A stretch of DNA of 64,000 nucleotides. Source: an uncultured Paracoccaceae bacterium. GTDB lineage: Bacteria > Pseudomonadota > Alphaproteobacteria > Rhodobacterales > Rhodobacteraceae. Within the stretch, counting starts at the first letter, position 1. Each line of letters starts with the position of its first letter. The notes beneath the pieces are model-generated. The model had not been told where the DNA came from. It did not search any database and saw nothing but the letters and a program-made list of their open reading frames with translations. Positions 7,781 to 16,603 of this stretch are shown here, one piece after another. The stretch covers positions 186,001-250,000 of the forward strand of contig CALSOO010000004.1 of NCBI GenBank assembly GCA_943787985.1, written 5' to 3'. Made by a program: the position numbers and the translations under genes.

Positions 7781-9589
7781 ATGGCTGCATATGATTACGA
7801 GACGCATGAATATGACGTCGTGGTCGTGGGGGCTGGCGGTGCTGGTCTGCGCGCGACGCTCGGCATGGCAGAGCAAGGGCTGCGTACAGCCTGCGTGACC
7901 AAAGTGTTCCCGACACGCTCGCATACGGTTGCTGCACAAGGGGGCATCGCGGCCTCGTTGGCGAACATGGGCCCCGACAACTGGCAGTGGCACATGTATG
8001 ACACTGTCAAAGGGTCCGACTGGCTTGGCGACACCGATGCGATGGAATACCTCGCGCGTGAAGCTCCCAAAGCTGTCTATGAACTCGAGCACTATGGCGT
8101 GCCATTTTCGCGGACCGAAGAAGGAAAGATTTACCAGCGTCCATTTGGTGGCCACACCACGGAATACGGTGAAGGTCCGGCTGTCCAGCGGACTTGTGCA
8201 GCTGCGGATCGCACCGGCCATGCAATCTTGCACACACTTTACGGACAAAGCCTCAAGAACAACGCAGAGTTCTATATTGAATACTTTGCCATCGACTTGA
8301 TCATGTCTGATGATGGTGTGTGTCAGGGCGTCATGTGCTGGAAGCTGGATGACGGCACATTGCACTTGTTCAGCGCGAAAATGGTAGTGCTGGCCACTGG
8401 TGGGTATGGACGCGCCTATTTCTCTGCCACATCCGCGCACACGTGCACCGGTGATGGAGGCGGAATGACAGCACGGGCAGGCTTGCCCTTGCAAGATATG
8501 GAATTCGTACAATTCCACCCGACCGGAATCTATGGCGCAGGCTGTTTGATTACGGAAGGTGCGCGCGGCGAAGGCGGCTATTTGACGAACTCCGAAGGCG
8601 AGCGCTTTATGGAGCGCTACGCCCCTCAGTACAAAGACCTCGCGCCGCGTGACTATGTCTCTCGTTGCATGACGATGGAGATACGCGAAGGGCGCGGTGT
8701 CGGGTCAGGAGGAGATCATATCCACCTCAACCTCAACCACTTGCCAAAGGAAACGCTGGACTTGCGCTTGCCGGGCATCTCGGAATCTGCACGTGTTTTT
8801 GCAGGAGTCGACTTGACCAAGGAACCGATCCCCGTTCTTCCGACTGTCCACTACAACATGGGTGGCATTCCGACGAATTACTGGGGTGAAGTTCTGGCGC
8901 CAACGGCGGATGAACCTGATCGCGTTTCGCCCGGCTTGATGGCGGTTGGTGAAGCGGGCTGTGCATCGGTGCATGGCGCTAACCGTTTGGGGTCCAATTC
9001 CTTGATCGACTTGGTCGTCTTCGGCCGTGCCTCTGCTATTCGTGCGGGTAAAGTCGTGGATCCGGATGCACCAATCCCGACGCCGAACCAGAAGTCAGTG
9101 GATGCAGCGATCGATCGTTTCGACAACATCCGCCACGCGAAAGGCCATACGCCGACAGCTGAACTGCGTCTTGAAATGCAACAAACCATGCAAAAAGACG
9201 CTGCCGTGTTCCGTGCGAACGAGACTCTTGCCGAAGGCAAAGCCAAAATGGAAGAAGTCGCGGCGAAGTGGTCCGACATCGGGGTTACAGACCGATCATT
9301 GGTGTGGAACTCCGACTTGATGGAAACTTTTGAGCTGGCAAACCTGATCCCCAATGCTGTGGCAACGATTACGGGTGCTGAAGCACGCAAGGAAAGCCGT
9401 GGTGCACACGCACACGAGGACTTCCCGAGCCGTGATGACGAAAATTGGCGCAAGCACTCGCTGATCTGGTTTCAAGGTGAAAACAAAGCATCGATCGGAT
9501 ACCGCGGTGTGCATGTCGCGCCTTTGACAAGTCACAACGACGGTGGAATTGATCCCAAAAAGATCGCACCGAAGCAACGGACGTTCTGA
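7781..9589 (+). CDS. sdhA: Succinate dehydrogenase flavoprotein subunit
   Basis: A 602-residue catalytic subunit that oxidises succinate to fumarate. GAGGAG (17-22) is the FAD dinucleotide loop. [10 protein letters not shown] (46-55) carries His48, the covalent FAD attachment. [21 protein letters not shown] and [11 protein letters not shown] are the active-site and C-terminal flavin motifs. AGGAGG is 6 bases before the ATG at 7781, so a longer frame that begins inside sdhD is not used. It pairs with SdhB (10627), but two unrelated genes lie between them. Confidence 0.97.
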   Translation: MAAYDYETHEYDVVVVGAGGAGLRATLGMAEQGLRTACVTKVFPTRSHTVAAQGGIAASLANMGPDNWQWHMYDTVKGSDWLGDTDAMEYLAREAPKAVYELEHYGVPFSRTEEGKIYQRPFGGHTTEYGEGPAVQRTCAAADRTGHAILHTLYGQSLKNNAEFYIEYFAIDLIMSDDGVCQGVMCWKLDDGTLHLFSAKMVVLATGGYGRAYFSATSAHTCTGDGGGMTARAGLPLQDMEFVQFHPTGIYGAGCLITEGARGEGGYLTNSEGERFMERYAPQYKDLAPRDYVSRCMTMEIREGRGVGSGGDHIHLNLNHLPKETLDLRLPGISESARVFAGVDLTKEPIPVLPTVHYNMGGIPTNYWGEVLAPTADEPDRVSPGLMAVGEAGCASVHGANRLGSNSLIDLVVFGRASAIRAGKVVDPDAPIPTPNQKSVDAAIDRFDNIRHAKGHTPTAELRLEMQQTMQKDAAVFRANETLAEGKAKMEEVAAKWSDIGVTDRSLVWNSDLMETFELANLIPNAVATITGAEARKESRGAHAHEDFPSRDDENWRKHSLIWFQGENKASIGYRGVHVAPLTSHNDGGIDPKKIAPKQRTF

Positions 9590-9594
9590 TCAAG

Positions 9595-10290
9595 ATGTTG
9601 GCCGATGTACGCAGTGCTGCACAAGCTGAGGGGATGGTTCTGTATCCCAACAAGCTGCGTAAGATGTATCTTGGCGGCTATGAGCTAAACCCCGATGTTG
9701 TTTTTGACGTCGGGGTGGATGGCGGCACACGATGGCTTTACAAAACCTTTGAAGGTGCGAAGTTTGTGTTGATTGACCCGCAGTTGGGCAGTGAAGAAGC
9801 CGTGCGCAAACGCGACTGGCTGCCTGATTTCGATTTCTACGCGACGGCTCTCGGGGCTGTAGCAGGTTCCGCTACTTTGCACGTTCCCACCACCAAAAGT
9901 GGTGGTGGGAGCGCGATGTCGAGCCTCCTGACGCGGACGGATGCACTGGTTGATAGCTTTGAAGACGTCACAGACGTCGAAGTTCCGATAACGCCGCTTG
10001 ACGAAATATCTGCTCAATACGAAGGACGTTTCGGATTGAAAATTGATACCGAAGGATTTGAGGTTCAGGTGCTGAAGGGGGGCTCTGAAACGCTGCAGCG
10101 CTGTGATTTCGTCATTCTGGAGATGTCCGTGTCGGATCGGTTTCTTGGAGCGTCAGTGCCCAGCGAAATCATCTCACTTCTTGCGCGGGCGGGGTTGGAA
10201 CTACGTGATGTTCTAGCCATGGCCCATGGTGGAGGCAAAAAAGGAAAGCCACGTCACATGGATATGCTGTTCACAAGGTGGGCCGCATGA
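9595..10290 (+). CDS. FkbM-family SAM-dependent methyltransferase, inside the sdh operon
   Basis: A 231-residue class I methyltransferase of the FkbM family. FDVGVDGGT (around 38-46) is the SAM-binding loop; the family more often has GxNxGxxT, so Asp in place of Asn is a variation. KIDTEGFEVQVLKGG (about 149-163) and VILEMSV are the FkbM C-terminal signatures. Substrates of the family range from polyketides to sugars, and none can be named. It starts 5 bases after sdhA and overlaps the next ATG by four bases, so it is transcribed with complex II. The run SGGGSAMSS is encoded by a strong DNA hairpin. Confidence 0.85.
   Translation: MLADVRSAAQAEGMVLYPNKLRKMYLGGYELNPDVVFDVGVDGGTRWLYKTFEGAKFVLIDPQLGSEEAVRKRDWLPDFDFYATALGAVAGSATLHVPTTKSGGGSAMSSLLTRTDALVDSFEDVTDVEVPITPLDEISAQYEGRFGLKIDTEGFEVQVLKGGSETLQRCDFVILEMSVSDRFLGASVPSEIISLLARAGLELRDVLAMAHGGGKKGKPRHMDMLFTRWAA
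9885..9910 (+). other. 11-bp perfect hairpin inside the FkbM gene
   Basis: TCCCACCACC and GGTGGTGGGA are perfectly complementary, extended by an A-T pair, around a 4-base loop. There is no T-run after it. It lies between sdhA and sdhB in the transcript and could impede RNase decay or cause partial polymerase pausing. Confidence 0.55.
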
Positions 10291-10613
10291 GGGGTGTGTT
10301 TTTGATTGCCCTTTTGGGGGTTACAGCTTGCGCTGAAACCACAAAAGCAGTGGACGACGTAGCGCGTCGAGGCGCTAAGGCTGCCGTCCAAGAAACGCTT
10401 GTTACGCGCTTTCCGGCGGTTCCGAAGTCGGTCGTGATCCCGTTTTCCGATTGTATTATTGACAACGCGTCCGCCCGGGAAATTGGCGAATTTGCAAAGG
10501 ACGCCGTGATAGGCGTCGATGAAACAACCGTCGTTCTGGTGCAAAACGTACTGCAACGATCCGAGACACAACAGTGCATTGCCAAGGCCGGCCTCGCCGC
10601 CTTGGGAGCGTAA
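10287..10613 (+). CDS. Small lipoprotein of unknown function in the sdh operon
   Basis: A 108-residue protein. The signal [15 protein letters not shown] ends in a lipobox with Cys15, so it is probably lipidated and membrane-anchored. The mature part is helical and contains two more cysteines (in SDCIID and TQQCIAK) that may form a disulfide. The ATG overlaps the stop of the methyltransferase gene (ATGA), and sdhB follows 13 bases later. I do not recognise the family. A role with complex II is suggested only by position. Confidence 0.75.
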   Translation: MRGVFLIALLGVTACAETTKAVDDVARRGAKAAVQETLVTRFPAVPKSVVIPFSDCIIDNASAREIGEFAKDAVIGVDETTVVLVQNVLQRSETQQCIAKAGLAALGA

Positions 10614-10626
10614 AAGGAGACCTGAG

Positions 10627-11406
10627 ATGGTTCAACTGACCCTTCCAAAGAACTCGCGTATGACCACTGGCAAAACGTGGCCAAAGCCCGAGGGTGCAAC
10701 GAATTTGCGGAAATTCAGTATCTATCGCTGGAATCCCGACGACGGTAAAAATCCGCAGCTCGACACTTATTGGGTGGACATGGATACGTGCGGGCCGATG
10801 ATTTTGGATGCGTTGATCAAGATCAAAAACGAGATTGACCCAACATTGACGTTCCGCCGGTCCTGCCGCGAGGGGATTTGCGGATCTTGCGCAATGAACA
10901 TCGACGGGATCAACACGCTGGCCTGCATTTACGGTATGGATGAAGTCAAAGGGGACGTTCGCGTCTATCCGTTGCCACACATGCCTGTCGTAAAGGATTT
11001 GATCCCGGATTTGACGCATTTTTACGCGCAACATGCGTCTACCATGCCTTGGCTCGAGACAAAAACCAACCGCCCGGCGAAAGAATGGCGTCAGTCGATT
11101 GATGATCGCAAAAAGTTGGACGGCCTTTATGAGTGCGTCATGTGTGCCTGTTGCTCGACGTCATGCCCCAGTTATTGGTGGAATGGCGATCGCTACCTTG
11201 GACCAGCTGCTTTGCTGCATGCATACCGCTGGATTATCGACAGCCGCGACGAAGCGACTGGAGAACGCCTTGACGATCTCGAAGATCCATTCAAACTGTA
11301 TCGCTGCCACACGATCATGAACTGCGCAAAAACATGCCCTAAGGGTCTGAATCCTGCGGAAGCGATCGCAAACATCAAGAAAATGATGGTGGAACGCCGC
11401 GTTTGA
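10627..11406 (+). CDS. sdhB: Succinate dehydrogenase iron-sulfur subunit
   Basis: A 259-residue electron-transfer subunit carrying three clusters. Cys80, Cys85, Cys88 and Cys100 (in [11 protein letters not shown] and LAC) bind [2Fe-2S]. [13 protein letters not shown] (Cys170, 173, 176, 180) and [14 protein letters not shown] (Cys227, 233, 237) supply the [4Fe-4S] and [3Fe-4S] ligands. AAAAGGAGA precedes the ATG at 10627; a longer upstream frame runs into the lipoprotein gene and is rejected. It overlaps the next gene by four bases. Confidence 0.97.
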   Translation: MVQLTLPKNSRMTTGKTWPKPEGATNLRKFSIYRWNPDDGKNPQLDTYWVDMDTCGPMILDALIKIKNEIDPTLTFRRSCREGICGSCAMNIDGINTLACIYGMDEVKGDVRVYPLPHMPVVKDLIPDLTHFYAQHASTMPWLETKTNRPAKEWRQSIDDRKKLDGLYECVMCACCSTSCPSYWWNGDRYLGPAALLHAYRWIIDSRDEATGERLDDLEDPFKLYRCHTIMNCAKTCPKGLNPAEAIANIKKMMVERRV

Positions 11407-11684
11407 GCGACGATAGGCTCAAATTTGAAAGTAAAGAAGAGTTCAGGGCGGCATGTCGCGCCCTGAGCGGACGCATGCATTACCTTAATCGTGTTGCCAT
11501 GGGCGAACAACGATTTGCATGGGAAGTCGCCGATATGATAGAGCGCTTGGGTCGTGTTTTTGACGATCATTTCGAAAACAAAGAAACTTTGAAGCGTTTT
11601 GGTGATGGCTATTCAAAAGGTAGCATCGAAAGAGATGACGCTGCAGTTGCGCTTTTTGCGTTGATGTACCCCGACAAAGACTAA
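11403..11684 (+). CDS. Small protein coupled to sdhB, unknown function
   Basis: A 93-residue soluble protein, probably all helical, with no signal peptide. The TTG start overlaps the sdhB stop (TTGA), which suggests coupled translation. A later ATG at 11475 would give a 69-residue form. Motifs such as [25 protein letters not shown] and the FDDHF segment are not ones I can assign to a family. Confidence 0.6.
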   Translation: MSDDRLKFESKEEFRAACRALSGRMHYLNRVAMGEQRFAWEVADMIERLGRVFDDHFENKETLKRFGDGYSKGSIERDDAAVALFALMYPDKD

Positions 11685-11772
11685 ACTGCGCAAAACCTGC
11701 ACAAACGACACGCCAAACCTGCGCGTTCGGTTCCTTAGATTGCTTGTAAATCACTGCAACAAAGGAAAAATT

Positions 11773-13188
11773 GTGCTTAAATCATCTGGTCTCAGGTTTC
11801 TCATCGTTGGCGTACTCACGCTATTGATGTTTATACCGCTCGGGTTCATCGGCGATATCGTCAACTCCCGCTCACATTATTCTGAAGATACAATTCAAAG
11901 TTTGGGGCAGGAATGGGGGGGCGGACAGCTGTTTTCTGGTCCTCAGTTGATCATTCCGGTGCAAGAAGACGTGGTTTACAAACGTAAACGTAAAGTACTT
12001 GACCCTGCTACAGGACTAGCCAAACGCGACGACAATGATCTGATTGTCTATGAATATTTTGATGAAACCGTGACGGAGCCACGCGCGCCTGTCTTTGTTT
12101 ATCCTGACCGGTATGACTTGAATATCAACACCCAAACCCAGGAACGGCACCGTGGCATATTCCGGGTTCCGGTTTACACGGCGGCCGTCAATGCAGACTT
12201 TGATATGCCCACCGACCGCATTGAAAAGGCCCTGCAAAACAGGGAAGTGTTGCTGTGGGATCAAGCCGTTCTCAATGTCTATGTGTCCCGAAATCGGGCA
12301 TTGCGCGGAGAGGCGGTTTTGATTGCCGATGGGCGGGAGTTGGTACTTGAGCCGCTTGCAAATGGGCAAAACGGGATCACAGCGGCAGTCGGAGACCCCC
12401 GTAAAATCGCCAATTATGATCTGACGCTGGGTGCGAATGGAGCACATAATCTGCACGCAAGTGCAGTGGGACGCACCAGCACTGTGACCTTCAAAAGCGA
12501 TTGGCCCGATCCAAGCTTTACCGGTGATTTCCTGCCCAATGGCTCCACAATTACAGACACTGGCTTCAAAGCAACATGGAAGGTGCCCCACTTGGCGCGT
12601 GCCTTGCCGCAAATCGCGCGGGACAATCCTGATGCAATCGCACGTAAGGACGCGACGATGGGTGTCATCTTTATCACCCCCAATGACTTTTACCGCAAAG
12701 TATTCCGTTCTGCTGAGTATGGAATCTTGTTCATCGCGTTGACTTTTCTAACAATTCTTTTGTTGGACCGCGCGGCGGCACGTCCTGCACATCCGGTTCA
12801 GTATGTGATGGTCGGGTTGGCTCAGTCGGTGTTTGTTTTGTTGATGTTGGCCTTTGCAGAGCAGATCGGCTTTGACCTTGCCTACCTCGGGGCAAGTGGC
12901 GCGACGATTGTCTTGTTGGTGATGTTCGCCGCGACAGCGATGAAGATGGGACTGCGTACTTTTGCTTTGGCGGTTCTTCTCGTCGTACTCTACGCGGTGC
13001 TCTACTTGATTTTGCAAAGCGCGGATTATGCCCTTTTGGCAGGTTCAACATTGGCTTTTGTCGCACTGGCTGGCACGATGATCCTGACCCGCAACGAGGA
13101 TTGGTACGGCACGGGCTCAGGTGGGATAGGTGTTTTGAAAACCCTGTTGACAGATCCAAAGCCTGAGAAACCGGGCGTGCCAAAATAG
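11773..13188 (+). CDS. creD: CreD-like inner-membrane protein
   Basis: A 471-residue protein of the CreD family (inner-membrane stress/envelope proteins, tied to the CreBC system in enterobacteria; mechanism unknown). After LKSSGLRFLIVGVLTLLMF (one helix) comes a large periplasmic domain up to about residue 300. The motif FITPNDFYRKVFRSAEYGILFI follows, then five or six C-terminal helices. The GTG at 11773 is chosen because AAAGGA lies 7 bases upstream and the family starts with this hydrophobic segment. No creBC genes are nearby. Confidence 0.88.
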   Translation: MLKSSGLRFLIVGVLTLLMFIPLGFIGDIVNSRSHYSEDTIQSLGQEWGGGQLFSGPQLIIPVQEDVVYKRKRKVLDPATGLAKRDDNDLIVYEYFDETVTEPRAPVFVYPDRYDLNINTQTQERHRGIFRVPVYTAAVNADFDMPTDRIEKALQNREVLLWDQAVLNVYVSRNRALRGEAVLIADGRELVLEPLANGQNGITAAVGDPRKIANYDLTLGANGAHNLHASAVGRTSTVTFKSDWPDPSFTGDFLPNGSTITDTGFKATWKVPHLARALPQIARDNPDAIARKDATMGVIFITPNDFYRKVFRSAEYGILFIALTFLTILLLDRAAARPAHPVQYVMVGLAQSVFVLLMLAFAEQIGFDLAYLGASGATIVLLVMFAATAMKMGLRTFALAVLLVVLYAVLYLILQSADYALLAGSTLAFVALAGTMILTRNEDWYGTGSGGIGVLKTLLTDPKPEKPGVPK

Positions 13189-13225
13189 GTCAAAAGAGCG
13201 TTGATAACGCTTAGTCAAACGGCCA

Positions 13226-13254
13226 CACTGCCCCTCAGAGATGACGGGGCAGTG
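13226..13254 (+). promoter_or_regulatory. Hairpin directly before the 13255 start codon
   Basis: Perfect 9-bp arms CACTGCCCC (13226-13234) and GGGGCAGTG (13246-13254) enclose an 11-base loop, and the 3' arm touches the ATG. It may end creD transcripts or mask the ribosome site of the next gene, since the only G-rich tract is in the stem. Confidence 0.45.
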
Positions 13255-14037
13255 ATGGCGTTTTGGAACGTGAACAAGACCGAGGATGTGTCTGAACCCT
13301 TGCAAGTCGGTACTGCCGCTGAAGAGTTGGAGTTTTTGTGCCCACCTGAACTCAAAGGGAAGATTCCAGAACCTGCGCCTGCTGCGCGCTTTATGCCAAA
13401 GTGGTTCAAAGAGATGAACCGCGAGATGGACATGAAGGATGAGCACGGTTTGCCAGGGCTGACGGTCAAAGCCTGTTTGCCTGTGACAGATGTGATGGCG
13501 CAAGGGTATATCATTCCACTGCCTTTCGCTGTTTGGACTGCGCAAGACCCTGTTTCTGGCGGAATTTCGTTTCAATGGGACAAGAGCGCACCGTTTGATC
13601 CAATCGCGCCGCATCATCCTGATCAGATCGGTGCGCACAAACCGCCCTTTGAGGGGGGGCAGCCGCTCAAGTTTATCAATCCTTGGCGTATTCGGGTGCC
13701 GATCGGATGGTCTGCCTCACTTGTTCATCCGTACAACCACTTTCAACTTCCGTTTAGCGCGTTTAACGGAACGGTGGATTGTGATGCATTGGATGTGCCC
13801 GTGAATGTTCCATTCGTGTGGACGGCGCAAAAGCCTGTCGTTCATTTGCCCGCTGGCACCCCAATGATCCAAGTTGTCCCTTTCGAGCGCGCCCATCAGT
13901 TGCGCCATGCCATTGTGCGAAGCGAGACTGACGAAGAAGTGGTCGCGCGTCGGCATGCAAACAAGCGGAAACATACCGAAGAGTCTCTGTACACCCGTCA
14001 GTGGCGGCGACGGCACGAACGCGAAACCAAAAGTTAA
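13255..14037 (+). CDS. Conserved protein of unknown function
   Basis: A 260-residue soluble protein with no signal peptide. The central stretch PLKFINPWRIRVPIGWSASLVHPYN and later VPVNVPFVWTAQKPVVHLPAGTPMIQVVPFER recall the beta-rich dUTPase-like or DUF6065-like proteins often found near phage or biosynthetic genes. I cannot place it firmly. The C-terminus is strongly basic (RKHTEESLYTRQWRRRHER). The ATG at 13255 was chosen over a TTG at 13201 because the intervening bases form a perfect hairpin and encode no recognisable protein. It is followed 9 bp later by the DUF1989 gene, probably an operon. Confidence 0.6.
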   Translation: MAFWNVNKTEDVSEPLQVGTAAEELEFLCPPELKGKIPEPAPAARFMPKWFKEMNREMDMKDEHGLPGLTVKACLPVTDVMAQGYIIPLPFAVWTAQDPVSGGISFQWDKSAPFDPIAPHHPDQIGAHKPPFEGGQPLKFINPWRIRVPIGWSASLVHPYNHFQLPFSAFNGTVDCDALDVPVNVPFVWTAQKPVVHLPAGTPMIQVVPFERAHQLRHAIVRSETDEEVVARRHANKRKHTEESLYTRQWRRRHERETKS

Positions 14038-14046
14038 GGAAGAGCC

Positions 14047-14889
14047 ATGTCCCAACCTCAAGACGCTGATGCGCGCCGTATGGTTAAGCCAGTGATTTGC
14101 TACCCTGTGCACACACTGCCTGAGCCGGACATGGAGCTTTATTCTTCGGCGCGGGCGACCCTGACAAAAGTAGCAGAATACATCGCACCTGCGCGTGATG
14201 CCGTGACTTTCAATGTGAAGGCCGGTCAGTTTTTTCGTATTCGCTCAGTGGAAGGCAGTCAGGTTGGGGATCTGAACCTTTGGAATGCCAATGACCTGAC
14301 AGAGCGGTTTTATTCCGGGAAAACGCGGGCCTTGCATGGGACGCATATTACAACAGGTCAGCGCATGTGGTCCAGTTTCCCTGCGCTGCGGCCAATGGCG
14401 ACGATCACCCATGATACTTTAGGGTGGTACGGAATTGACGATTTCGGAGGGTCCGTTCACGATGTGATTGGTACGAGATGTGATCCATACACACACGCAT
14501 TGTTGGCTGGCGGGCAGTATCACAATTGTTGCCACTCCAATTTGACAAGGGCGGTGGCGGCGCATCTGGGCGTACCTGCCGCGCAAGCCGAGCCACTTGT
14601 GCACGATGTGCTGAATGTTTTCATGTGCACCGGGTTTACCCGGGACACTGGGCAGTATTTCATGAAATCATCACCGGTACGGCCGGGCGATTATCTCGAA
14701 TTTTTTGCGGAGATTGATCTTCTTGGTGCTCTCAGCGCTTGTCCTGGAGGGGATTGTTCGTCTGAACATTCATCTGATGTCGCGTCAAGCTACCCCTTGT
14801 TGGTTGAAGTGTTTGACGCAGGCGAAGGCGCCTTGGAAGGGTGGCGGGCACCCGCCCCGAATTTGTATGATGGCGGTCACGGATTGTGA
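14047..14889 (+). CDS. DUF1989 (urea carboxylase-associated family) protein
   Basis: A 280-residue protein of the family that accompanies urea carboxylase or urea/amide metabolism genes. VKAGQFFRIRSVEGSQVGDLNLWNA and the Cys-rich ALSACPGGDCS motif near residue 230 are diagnostic; the cysteines and His are thought to bind metal. Urea carboxylase itself is not in this window, so a role in urea breakdown is only by family. GGAAGAG lies before the ATG. It is likely cotranscribed with the preceding gene. Confidence 0.8.
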   Translation: MSQPQDADARRMVKPVICYPVHTLPEPDMELYSSARATLTKVAEYIAPARDAVTFNVKAGQFFRIRSVEGSQVGDLNLWNANDLTERFYSGKTRALHGTHITTGQRMWSSFPALRPMATITHDTLGWYGIDDFGGSVHDVIGTRCDPYTHALLAGGQYHNCCHSNLTRAVAAHLGVPAAQAEPLVHDVLNVFMCTGFTRDTGQYFMKSSPVRPGDYLEFFAEIDLLGALSACPGGDCSSEHSSDVASSYPLLVEVFDAGEGALEGWRAPAPNLYDGGHGL

Positions 14890-14915
14890 CATTTGACTGA
14901 GAATCCGCGTTGGTA

Positions 14916-15623
14916 TTAGGCTGAAAAAGCGGCTTCCAGCGCAATTTCCACCATATCCCCAAACGTTTTCTCACGGTCCTCGGAAGGAAGCGCTTCTCCT
15001 GTTTGCAGGTGGTCGCTGACAGTCAATACCGCCAGTGCACGGCGATCATGACGGGCTGCAAGTGTGTAGAGTTCAGCGGCTTCCATTTCTACACCCAAAA
15101 TGCCGTGACGCACCATCTGTTCATCTAGATCAGGGCGTTCGGCATAGAATACATCCGAGGAATAAATGCCTCCGACATGTGTTGTTGCATTCTTGGTTTT
15201 TGCAGCACTTACAGCAGCTTGTAGCAATTCATAGTCCGCGCATGGGGCGAAATTCAATTCTTTGAAAATACCTGATGAAGGAGAGGTGATGGTGCTGGCT
15301 GTCATTGCGATAATGACATCACGGATGCCGACTTGCGGTTGCATGCCTCCGCAACTGCCAATCCGTATAAGAGTTTGGGCGTTGTAGCTGGTGATCAACT
15401 CATTGGCGTAAATCGACAAGGAGGGCATGCCCATGCCTGAGCCTTGTATCGTGACGCGGTGACCGTTCCAAGTGCCTGTAAAGCCGAGCATTCCTCTGAC
15501 TTCATTGACCAATTCAACATTTGTGAGGAATGTTTCTGCGGCCCATTTGGCACGGTACGGGTCGCCCGGCATCAGTACAGTTTCTGCAATATCTTCTGGT
15601 TTTGCGCCGATGTGAACGGTCAT
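14916..15623 (-). CDS. deoD: Purine-nucleoside phosphorylase, DeoD type
   Basis: A 235-residue hexameric-type phosphorylase that cleaves purine (deoxy)nucleosides with phosphate for salvage. His5 and [10 protein letters not shown] (18-27, with Arg24 for phosphate) match the DeoD N-terminus. RIGSCGG is the phosphate loop, and [12 protein letters not shown] and LTVSDHL (catalytic Asp) complete the nucleoside site. Length is standard. It is convergent with the DUF1989 gene. A nucleoside-type ABC importer at 27.8-32.8 kb could feed it. Confidence 0.95.
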   Translation of the reverse strand: MTVHIGAKPEDIAETVLMPGDPYRAKWAAETFLTNVELVNEVRGMLGFTGTWNGHRVTIQGSGMGMPSLSIYANELITSYNAQTLIRIGSCGGMQPQVGIRDVIIAMTASTITSPSSGIFKELNFAPCADYELLQAAVSAAKTKNATTHVGGIYSSDVFYAERPDLDEQMVRHGILGVEMEAAELYTLAARHDRRALAVLTVSDHLQTGEALPSEDREKTFGDMVEIALEAAFSA

Positions 15624-15713
15624 TTGAGCTATCCTTTTGATGTGCGCCTAAACTGCCTGCATCGTGCTTTGGGGGCAAGTTACAAGTCAGGAAATCCGCA
15701 CTCGCACAATAGT

Positions 15714-15726
15714 TGAACGTCGTTCA
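15714..15726 (+). promoter_or_regulatory. TetR-type palindrome upstream of the 15760 lipoprotein
   Basis: TGAACG-T-CGTTCA is a perfect 6+1+6 inverted repeat typical of TetR-family operators. It lies 34 bp before the ATG at 15760 and about 90 bp before deoD on the other strand. No tetR gene is in the window. Confidence 0.45.
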
Positions 15727-15759
15727 TATTTGATGTCAGATTATCAAAGAGGCGGAAAA

Positions 15760-16113
15760 ATGAAAAATATTGCGATTGTTCTGGGTCTTACTTGTGTTGG
15801 TTTGACCGCATGCGACATCTCTCATCCAGTGGCTGTCGTAGGGCCTGCCAATACAGTTTATCGTGGGACGGCGACGTCGACTTTTATTGAAGGGGGCTGG
15901 TTCCAGGTGTCCAACGGGGCCAACAGTTGTTCCGGTCGTTTTCAGCCAATTGCTGAATCCAATGAAGTTACTTTTCCAGTACGCTGTACAAACGGTTTGA
16001 CTGGCGTAGGAACTGCGACTTACCAAAACCCTCGCGCTGGTGGCGGCGAAATTACGATGCGCGACGGCACCATGTGGAAGTTTATCTTTGGCCAAGGCGC
16101 GTTGCTGGTTTAA
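15760..16113 (+). CDS. Small lipoprotein of unknown function
   Basis: A 117-residue protein. MKNIAIVLGLTCVGLTAC ends in a lipobox with Cys18. The mature part is beta-rich (YRGTATSTF...GWFQVSNGANSCSGRF) with a likely disulfide between the two later cysteines, reminiscent of small OB- or barrel-type envelope lipoproteins. The ATG at 15760 has GAGGCGG upstream and starts the signal peptide, so the longer frame is not used. It is preceded by a TetR-like palindrome and followed by a terminator. Confidence 0.75.
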   Translation: MKNIAIVLGLTCVGLTACDISHPVAVVGPANTVYRGTATSTFIEGGWFQVSNGANSCSGRFQPIAESNEVTFPVRCTNGLTGVGTATYQNPRAGGGEITMRDGTMWKFIFGQGALLV

Positions 16114-16114
16114 C

Positions 16115-16146
16115 AAAAAAGGGGGCGCATTTTCATGCCGCCCCCA
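16115..16146. terminator. Terminator between two convergent genes
   Basis: A GC-rich stem (GGGGGCG...CGCCCCC, about 10 bp with one bulge) at 16121-16145. On the minus strand it is followed by six T residues, which ends the H-NS-like gene; on the plus strand it can end the lipoprotein transcript. Confidence 0.75.
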
Positions 16147-16168
16147 ATTCGAATGCAAAATGGAAAAG

Positions 16169-16504
16169 TTAGATTTCCATGGCTTTCGGCATCGCGCCAT
16201 TTGCGATTTGTGCCTTGTACCACTCAGGCTGGCGGCCTTTGCCCGTCCATGTCTGGTCCTTGTTGTCGGGATTGGCAAAGCGTGGTTTGGCTGTCGTCGC
16301 TGGCTTTTTTGCTTTTGCTTTGGACTTGGGCGTTGTCCCAGCGGCCAGTTCATTCAGCGTAAATCCAAACTTTGACGCCGCTTCTGCGGCTGCTTTTTGT
16401 GCTGCGCGTTTGTCTTTGGCCTTCAGCTTTTCCAACGCTTTTTCGACATCAACACGAAATTTTTCCAACTCTTTACGGGACATTGATTTCAGATCGATTT
16501 TCAT
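16169..16504 (-). CDS. H-NS-family nucleoid-associated protein
   Basis: A 111-residue DNA-binding protein of the HvrA/H-NS type known from Rhodobacter. Residues 9-45 form a charged coiled-coil dimerisation helix. An Ala/Lys-rich linker follows. TWTGKGRQPEW (85-95) is the conserved H-NS DNA-binding loop that enters AT-rich minor grooves. The gene lies downstream of ecm on the same strand, with about 100 bp between them and its own terminator. Confidence 0.92.
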   Translation of the reverse strand: MKIDLKSMSRKELEKFRVDVEKALEKLKAKDKRAAQKAAAEAASKFGFTLNELAAGTTPKSKAKAKKPATTAKPRFANPDNKDQTWTGKGRQPEWYKAQIANGAMPKAMEI

Positions 16505-16603
16505 CTCTTAGCCTCGCTAAATGTGTGAATAGTCCCGTCGTATGCGAAAACTGTAGCGCCGCGCAAGTCAAAGTGGGATGTTTCAATTCAGAGTGGCAAG
16601 GTA

